A DNA stretch of 9,665 nt from Chloroflexota bacterium (GTDB lineage Bacteria; Chloroflexota; Dehalococcoidia; Lucifugimonadales; Australimonadaceae), in the NCBI GenBank assembly GCA_022574265.1, contig JACZSI010000060.1, forward strand, positions 1-9,665, read 5' to 3'. The notes under the pieces are model-generated. The model was given only the letters and a program-made list of their open reading frames with translations, did no database searches and was not told the origin of the DNA. Position 1 is the stretch's first letter. Every line of letters begins with the position of its first letter. The position numbers and the translations under genes are program-made. Below are positions 6,301 through 9,665 of the stretch, one piece after another.

Positions 6301-6330
6301 AGGCTAGCAGCCGGGCAGGCGTCCCGTCAA
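6301..6330 (-). promoter_or_regulatory. Promoter of the A-type carrier gene
   Basis: On the minus strand: -35 TTGACG (6325-6330), 18-base spacer, extended -10 TGC-TAGCCT (TAGCCT at 6301-6306). The leader is about 24 bases and contains the GAGGAG ribosome binding site. This is the best-matching promoter in the window. Confidence 0.6.
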
Positions 6331-6375
6331 TCCGGCAGAAGCACCATCCGGCGCTTCCCCGAACGGAGTGCGTTC

Positions 6376-6384
6376 TGGTAGACT
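6376..6384 (+). promoter_or_regulatory. Candidate extended -10 promoter of fdxA
   Basis: TGG-TAGACT: a TGn extension followed by TAGACT (6379-6384). TTCCCC (6355-6360) 18 bases upstream is a poor -35. The predicted start near 6391 leaves a leader of about 60 bases before the fdxA ATG. Confidence 0.45.
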
Positions 6385-6451
6385 TTTGCTGTAATGGCGC
6401 GCGCCCACGAGCTTTGGAGCGCCACACCCGCCCTGGAGGGTTCTACGGCAA

Positions 6452-6691
6452 ATGACGTACATCATCATCGAGACCTGCATCGACGTGAAGGACGCCGGCT
6501 GTGTCGATGTCTGTCCAGTGGACTGCATCTACGAGGGCGACAAGATGTACTACATCAACCCCGATGAGTGCATCGACTGCGCGGCCTGCGAGCCGGTCTG
6601 TCCGGTCGAGGCGATCTTCGCCGAGGACGCGGTGCCCGAGGCGTCCAAGGAGTACATCGCCATCAACAAGGACTTCGACTACCCAAGCTGA
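6452..6691 (+). CDS. fdxA: Seven-iron ferredoxin (3Fe-4S/4Fe-4S)
   Basis: A 79-residue cytoplasmic electron carrier. Cysteines are at 9, 17, 21, 25, 40, 43, 46 and 50. By comparison with Azotobacter ferredoxin I, Cys9, Cys17 and Cys50 hold a [3Fe-4S] cluster, Cys21, Cys40, Cys43 and Cys46 a [4Fe-4S] cluster, and Cys25 is the free cysteine near the cluster. The gap Cys9-x7-Cys17-x3-Cys21-Pro is what distinguishes this from 2[4Fe-4S] ferredoxins. Similar to the actinobacterial FdxA type (TYII..C.DVKD..C...CPVDCIYEG). ATG 6452 is preceded by GGAGGG (6435-6440). It has its own promoter and ends at a strong terminator, so it is monocistronic. The electron partner is unknown. Confidence 0.95.
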   Translation: MTYIIIETCIDVKDAGCVDVCPVDCIYEGDKMYYINPDECIDCAACEPVCPVEAIFAEDAVPEASKEYIAINKDFDYPS

Positions 6692-6716
6692 CCGGCCCCC
6701 GAACCCCGAGATGTGC

Positions 6717-6753
6717 GCCAGCCGGCTCCATGCGAGCCGGCTGGCTGCTTTTT
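6717..6753 (+). terminator. Intrinsic terminator of fdxA
   Basis: A perfect 12-bp stem, GCCAGCCGGCTC (6717-6728) with 6734-6745, loop CATGC, followed after three bases by TTTTT (6749-6753). It is only 26 bases past the fdxA stop. On the other strand no T-run follows the stem, so it acts mainly for fdxA. Confidence 0.93.
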
Positions 6754-6758
6754 GGCCA

Positions 6759-7454
6759 CTAGCCGCCCAGACTGTCGAGCACCTCGTCGGTCGAGCCAAG
6801 CAGGCAGGTGAAGATCGGCACGTCGCGCTCCGTGTACGGCCGCTGCTCCGCCGACCGCAGCTCCATGACCAGCTCCAGGAAGCGATCAGGGTGGTCGGTC
6901 TCGAACCCCAGGACGAACTCCTGGTCGTCCAGGCCGAACGAGTACGAGGTGTGGATGACCACCTCCGGGTAGCGGTGGCCGACGTCGAAATGCGCCGACA
7001 TCATGCGCTGCCGCTCCTCGGGCGACAGCTGATACCAGGCGTGGGTCTTCACGAAGGGGTAGACGAAGAGGTAGCGGCGCCCCATCGGCCGGATCCGCAA
7101 CCGCCCCTCCGAGCCTGCGTGCTCGTGCTCGTTGACGTACGTCGAGTGGCGCGTCATCGCCAGGTAGGAGTGCGTGCTGCGCAGGTAGGAGCCGAGCTGC
7201 GTCGCCGCCACGTCGGTCGCCAGGGCCCTGACGTGCTCCAGGTCGGGGCTCACGGACCACACCAGGATGTCGGCGTCCGCTCGCATGCCCATGAGGCTGT
7301 AGGTGCGCACCATCATCGGCGGCGAGGCCCCGTCGATAACCCCGGCGAGCTCTCGCTTGTCCTGCGCGCGGGTCTCGACCGGCAGCCGGCGCCACGCCGG
7401 GTCCACCTGATAGAAGGTGTATTTGACGAACTGAGGAGGCGGGGAGGTGGTCAT
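6759..7454 (-). CDS. hemQ: Coproheme decarboxylase / HemQ-type heme-dependent peroxidase (chlorite dismutase fold)
   Basis: A 231-residue cytoplasmic protein of the chlorite dismutase-like family. HemQ (ChdC) removes two propionate groups from coproheme with hydrogen peroxide, the last step of the coproporphyrin-dependent heme pathway. Seen: VYPFVK with Tyr132 at the place of the catalytic Tyr, then HAWYQLSPEERQRMM, then His155 in SAHFDVGHRY at the place of the proximal heme ligand; the end SYSFGLDDQEFVLGFETDHP is the second family block. No true chlorite dismutase function is implied. Start ATG 7452-7454 gives MTTSPPPQF, with AAGGA about 9 bases upstream; the frame is open 23 codons further with no conserved content. 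An extended -10 lies upstream. It is convergent with fdxA and divergent from the DUF3179 gene. Confidence 0.92.
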   Translation of the reverse strand: MTTSPPPQFVKYTFYQVDPAWRRLPVETRAQDKRELAGVIDGASPPMMVRTYSLMGMRADADILVWSVSPDLEHVRALATDVAATQLGSYLRSTHSYLAMTRHSTYVNEHEHAGSEGRLRIRPMGRRYLFVYPFVKTHAWYQLSPEERQRMMSAHFDVGHRYPEVVIHTSYSFGLDDQEFVLGFETDHPDRFLELVMELRSAEQRPYTERDVPIFTCLLGSTDEVLDSLGG

Positions 7455-7480
7455 GCGGCTTCGTCCTTGGGGAGAGGTCG

Positions 7481-7489
7481 AGTTTATCA
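7481..7489 (-). promoter_or_regulatory. Candidate extended -10 promoter of hemQ
   Basis: Minus strand TGATAAACT: TGn extension and TAAACT (7481-7486). Predicted start near 7474, 20 bases before the ATG. No convincing -35 is seen. Confidence 0.45.
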
Positions 7490-7555
7490 CCCGGCGGTCG
7501 GGGCACCGGGAGGTGGGGCGCACGCATCCAATCGATAGAGCGGGGTGGCGCAGGC

Positions 7556-8668
7556 ATGAGCAAGGGCACGTGGGTCTTCATCGGGTTCATCGGCCTGGCG
7601 GTCGTCGCCCTCCTGACGCAGATACCGGGCACGCCGGTATGGCGCCTCTTCAACCCAACGCTCACCGTGACCGTCGCCGGCCCCGGCGGGGGCGCCGAGC
7701 CGATCGAGCTCAAGATCATCTCGGTCCTGCCGCGCGACGCCATCGTCGCCATCCTCGATCCGACGTTCGTGAGCGGCGACGAGGCCGCGGCGCAGATGGT
7801 CCCAACGAGCCGGGTCATCGGCCTCTCGATCAACGGCGACCACCGGGCCTATTCCACGGCGCAGCTCAGCTCGCGCGAGGTGGTGAACGACACGGTCGGA
7901 GGAGTACCGGTCGCCGTCACCTGGTGACCGCTCTGCTTCACGGGCATGGTGTTTGCCCGCAGCATCGAGGGACAGGAACTCACGTTCGGGGTATCGGGCA
8001 AGCTCATCATGAACGCTGTCGTCCTGTACGACCATCAGACGGAGACACTGTGGAGCCAGTTCTTGGCAGAGGGCGTCCAGGGGCCGCTGACCGGCGTTCG
8101 GATGGAGCTGTTGCCGTCGCAGCTGACGACCTGGGGTGCCTGGACGGCGCAGCACCCGGACACGCTCCTGCTCGACCGCGGCTTCGGCCTGTTCCGGAGC
8201 GACCGCTACGAGGGGTACTACGCCTCAAGCAGGGCCGGTATCCTGGGCGAGCGGAACCGCGACGACCGGCTGCCCACCAAGGAGCTCGTCGTCGGGCTGC
8301 GCCACGGGAGCGACGTCATCGCCTACGCCTACCGGGACCTGGCCGAGGCCTTGGTGCTCAACGAAGCGTACGACGGCGAGCCCATCGTGGTCACCTTCGA
8401 CCCAGATTCGCGGGCTGCCGCGGTGTTCGAGCGCACGGTGGACGGCCAAGCACTGACGTTCGAGCCGGGGGAGCGCGGCGACGGCACGACGATGCGCGAT
8501 GCCCAGACAGGCTCGCTCTGGTCGACGGCCCAGGGCGTCGCGCTCGACGGCCCACTCGAGGGCGCGCAGCTGGCGCAGCTTCCCTCGTTCGTCTCGTTCT
8601 GGTTCTCCTGGTCCGACTTCTATCCCCAGACGGCCGTCTATCAACCCGGCGGTACGCCCGAAGCGTAG
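7556..8668 (+). CDS. DUF3179-family protein with in-frame TGA, probable selenoprotein
   Basis: Read through the TGA at 7925-7927 this is one 370-residue DUF3179 protein. The N-terminus has a signal anchor (about 6-22, VFIGFIGLAVVALL), so the rest is extracytoplasmic. Family blocks on both sides of the TGA are in the same frame: VIGLSINGDHRAYSTAQL and EVVNDTVGGVPVAVTW before it; PLCFTGMVFAR, LTFGVSGKLIMNAVVLYD, TETLWSQ, LPSQLTTWGAW, HPDTLLLDR, LPTKELVVG and FWFSWSDFYPQT after it. The family usually reads VTYCPLC; here it is VTW-TGA-PLC, so the stop replaces the first Cys exactly (position 124, with Cys127 remaining). That is the expected pattern for selenocysteine, giving a U-x-x-C redox pair. 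A hairpin suited to a SECIS follows. The biochemical role of DUF3179 is not known to me. A TlpA lipoprotein gene follows after 23 bases. Alternatives: sequencing error of TGC/TGT, or a recent nonsense mutation. ATG 7556 has only a weak ribosome binding site. Confidence 0.85.
7931..7967 (+). promoter_or_regulatory. Candidate bacterial SECIS hairpin
   Basis: Stem CGGGCA (7941-7946) with TGCCCG (7954-7959), 6 bp, apical loop TGGTGTT (7947-7953). Below it an internal loop (TTCA against CA) that includes unpaired U, then TGC (7934-7936) with GCA (7962-7964). The loop begins 19 bases after the TGA, inside the spacing I know for bacterial SECIS elements, and has G as its second base within GGU. The hairpin is inside the coding sequence, as expected in bacteria. 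A 6-bp GC stem can arise by chance here, so this is supporting, not decisive. Confidence 0.5.
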
Positions 8669-8691
8669 TCTTCAATAAGGGAGCGCTCGCG

Positions 8692-9243
8692 ATGGGAGGA
8701 CCCTCGGTGACACACAGACTCAGCCGGCTCGGACTCTTCGCCGTGGCGGCGCTGGCCGCTACGCTCGTGCTCGCGGCTTGCCAGAGCGAGGTCCAGGACG
8801 CGGTCCCCGGCCTCGCGATCACGCTCAGCCAGGGTGGGGACGTCATCGGCGAGGGGGACGTCACGCTGGCCGCGGTCCTCGAGCGGGGCAAGCCCGTCGT
8901 CCTGAACTTCTGGGCGGCGCTGTGCGGCCCCTGCCGGCTGGAGATGCCGGAGTTCCAGCACGTTTACGACGAGCGCGCGCACGAGGTCACGATCCTGGGC
9001 GTGGACATCGGCCCGCAGTGGCGCCTCGGCACGCGCGAGCAGGGTGAGGCGTTCCTGGCCGAGATCGGCATCACCTATCCCGCCGGCACCACGTCCGACC
9101 CCGATGTCAACACGAAGTTCTCGATCCTGGGGATGCCGACGACGGTCTTCATCCACGCGGACGGCCGAGTCCTGCGGACGTGGACGGGCGCGCTCAACGA
9201 GGCCAAGATGAACGAGCTCATCGACGAGCTGGTCGCGGGCTAA
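8692..9243 (+). CDS. TlpA-family thioredoxin-like lipoprotein
   Basis: A 183-residue extracytoplasmic thiol-disulfide oxidoreductase anchored by lipid. Seen: signal peptide with hydrophobic core LFAVAALAATLVLAAC and lipobox LAAC (Cys30), a linker, then the thioredoxin fold with VVLNFWAALCGPCRLEMPEF, active site Cys78-Gly-Pro-Cys81, and the cis-proline segment LGMPTTVFIHADG. Usual TlpA reads WATWCGPC; here WAALCGPC, a mild change next to the first Cys. TlpA/ResA proteins reduce disulfides outside the membrane, for example in cytochrome c or copper-site assembly. Start: ATG 8692 has GGGAG 8 bases upstream; GTG 8707, with GGGAGGA 6 bases upstream, is equally good and gives a 178-residue product. 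It begins 23 bases after the DUF3179 selenoprotein candidate, so they are likely cotranscribed and may be redox partners. Confidence 0.93.
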   Translation: MGGPSVTHRLSRLGLFAVAALAATLVLAACQSEVQDAVPGLAITLSQGGDVIGEGDVTLAAVLERGKPVVLNFWAALCGPCRLEMPEFQHVYDERAHEVTILGVDIGPQWRLGTREQGEAFLAEIGITYPAGTTSDPDVNTKFSILGMPTTVFIHADGRVLRTWTGALNEAKMNELIDELVAG

Positions 9244-9258
9244 CCCTGGCTGGTTGAC

Positions 9259-9272
9259 AGCCGCCGGCGGCT
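9259..9272. repeat. Perfect 14-base palindrome between convergent genes
   Basis: AGCCGCCGGCGGCT reads the same on both strands. It lies 16 bases after the tlpA stop and its right end enters the stop codon of the YHS gene. It can fold as a 5-bp stem with a CCGG loop but has no T-run; a shared weak terminator is possible. Confidence 0.35.
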
Positions 9273-9456
9273 AGAGGAACTTCGCCGCGTCTTCCACGAA
9301 GGCGTGCTGGCAGCCGGTCGAGCAGAAGTAGTACTTCACGCCCTCGTGCTCCGCGGTGCCACCGGGCGGGCTCGCCTTGTCGACCGTCATCTTGCAAACC
9401 GGGTCGATCGCCGTATCCCCCGCCTTCCCGAATATCGTGTCCAGCTGCTGAGTCAT
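9271..9456 (-). CDS. YHS-domain protein (metal-binding)
   Basis: A 61-residue protein that is essentially one YHS domain: DPVCKMTVD (residues 18-26), then EGVKYYFCSTGCQHAFVEDAAKFL at the C-terminus, with cysteines 21, 45 and 49 as likely metal ligands. YHS domains are found alone or fused to copper and other heavy-metal P-type ATPases, and are thought to bind or pass on the metal. ATG at 9454-9456 is chosen over the longer open frame because a GGGGAGGG ribosome binding site (9460-9467, minus strand) precedes it and the extra upstream codons run through repeats. The end of a copper-type P-type ATPase gene lies just upstream on the same strand, which strongly suggests copper handling. Cytoplasmic; no signal peptide. 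Confidence 0.88.
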   Translation of the reverse strand: MTQQLDTIFGKAGDTAIDPVCKMTVDKASPPGGTAEHEGVKYYFCSTGCQHAFVEDAAKFL

Positions 9457-9474
9457 CTCGCCCTCCCCGTTCGT

Positions 9475-9508
9475 TGTATGGGCCGCCGGTCGATGTATGG
9501 GCCGCCGG
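9475..9508. repeat. Two direct copies of a 15-base repeat upstream of the YHS gene
   Basis: TGTATGGGCCGCCGG at 9475-9489 and again at 9494-9508, perfect copies with a 19-base period and TCGA between. CCCCGTTCGT flanks the pair at 9465-9474 and 9511-9520. The pair begins 19 bases upstream of the YHS ATG, where a promoter or operator would be. Confidence 0.75.
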
Positions 9509-9514
9509 ATCCCC

Positions 9515-9543
9515 GTTCGTGGTGAGGCACTCGAGCCACGAAC
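9515..9543. repeat. REP-like palindrome 1
   Basis: GTTCGTGG (9515-9522) pairs perfectly with CCACGAAC (9536-9543), 8 bp, with an inner GAG/CTC possible in the 13-base loop. It resembles dispersed palindromes I recall from Chloroflexota and other GC-rich genomes. Confidence 0.6.
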
Positions 9544-9567
9544 GACGCTCGCTCGCAAGCCGTCGTC

Positions 9568-9590
9568 CGTCCTTCGAGAGCCTCAGGACG
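9568..9590. repeat. REP-like palindrome 2
   Basis: CGTCCT (9568-9573) pairs with AGGACG (9585-9590); after a two-base bulge GAG (9576-9578) pairs with CTC (9582-9584), loop AGC. Of the same general type as the palindrome at 9515 but different in sequence. Confidence 0.55.
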
Positions 9591-9601
9591 AACGGGAACG
9601 T

Positions 9602-9617
9602 GGCCTGACCTCAGGCC
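9602..9617. repeat. Inverted repeat at the P-type ATPase stop codon
   Basis: GGCCTGA (9602-9608), CC, TCAGGCC (9611-9617): a perfect 7-bp inverted repeat that includes the ATPase stop codon. With a two-base centre the fold would be 6 bp with a 4-base loop. No T-run follows on the minus strand. Confidence 0.4.
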
Positions 9618-9665
9618 TTCCAGCCCCGGAGACGCAGGCGGTTCGTCACCACCGACACCGAGCTC
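9611..9665 (-). CDS. Heavy-metal (copper) translocating P-type ATPase, C-terminal end only
   Basis: Only the last 17 codons are in the window, ending in TGA at 9611-9613 on the minus strand. They read SSVSVVTNRLRLRGWKA. SSVSVV(T/S)NxLRLR is the typical last-helix ending of CopA-like P1B-type ATPases, which pump Cu+ or related metals out across the membrane. With so short a fragment the metal cannot be told; the neighbouring YHS gene, same strand and 154 bases downstream, fits a copper export module. Confidence 0.8.
   Translation of the reverse strand, partial: SSVSVVTNRLRLRGWKA

Noticed and set aside
7556..7927. Pseudogene or frameshifted DUF3179 gene
   Set aside because: Frame is unchanged across the stop, there is only one stop, and it hits exactly the redox Cys; decay would not be so precise. 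Sequencing error is still possible.
7946..8668. Separate gene starting at ATG 7946 after the TGA
   Set aside because: It has no ribosome binding site, starts in the middle of a conserved motif, and is in frame with the upstream part of the same family domain.
7447..8691. Long plus-strand frame running into the TlpA gene
   Set aside because: The part before 8692 reads Arg/Gly/Pro/His-rich in a different frame over the DUF3179 gene; only the lipoprotein part is real.
1..9665. CRISPR arrays, tRNA or rRNA genes, insertion sequences
   Set aside because: No regularly spaced repeat series, no tRNA-like cloverleaf or rRNA sequence, and no transposase or integrase frame was seen.

Overview
The window is a GC-rich, gene-dense bacterial segment. 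The gene mix (coproheme decarboxylase-type HemQ, a DUF3179 protein, TlpA lipoprotein, seven-iron ferredoxin, YHS protein beside a copper P-type ATPase) and the REP-like palindromes suggest a Chloroflexota lineage such as Dehalococcoidia/SAR202. That placement is inference from gene content; no marker gene here proves it.

Layout. Bases 1-1440 (+) hold a thiamine (thiazole) cluster: the 3' part of thiG, a ThiE/TenI-family gene, and thiS overlapping it. A 210-base convergent gap carries three strong hairpins. An EamA-type permease follows on the minus strand (1651-2559). Two small genes of unknown function (2738-3324, +) come next, then a MoxR/magnesium-chelatase-like AAA+ ATPase (3419-4846, +, TTG start behind a clear promoter) and thioredoxin reductase trxB (4915-5841, +). 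A nested inverted repeat separates trxB from a convergent A-type iron-sulfur carrier (5926-6270, -), whose promoter is overlaid by a small palindrome. Ferredoxin fdxA (6452-6691, +) ends at a textbook terminator; hemQ (6759-7454, -) converges on it.

The most interesting locus is 7556-9243 (+). A DUF3179-family gene is interrupted by one in-frame TGA at 7925-7927, exactly where the family has the first Cys of its CPLC motif. The frame stays open and homologous for about 246 codons beyond it, and a hairpin with a GGU-containing apical loop starts a few bases downstream. This looks like a selenocysteine codon with a bacterial SECIS, giving a U-P-L-C redox motif. A TlpA-type thioredoxin lipoprotein with a CGPC site follows 23 bases later, a plausible redox partner.

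The right edge carries a small YHS-domain gene (9271-9456, -) and the last 17 codons of a copper-type P-type ATPase (9611-9665, -), separated by tandem and palindromic repeats. The shared theme is redox, iron-sulfur, heme and metal handling, though the genes are arranged in short independent units, not one operon.
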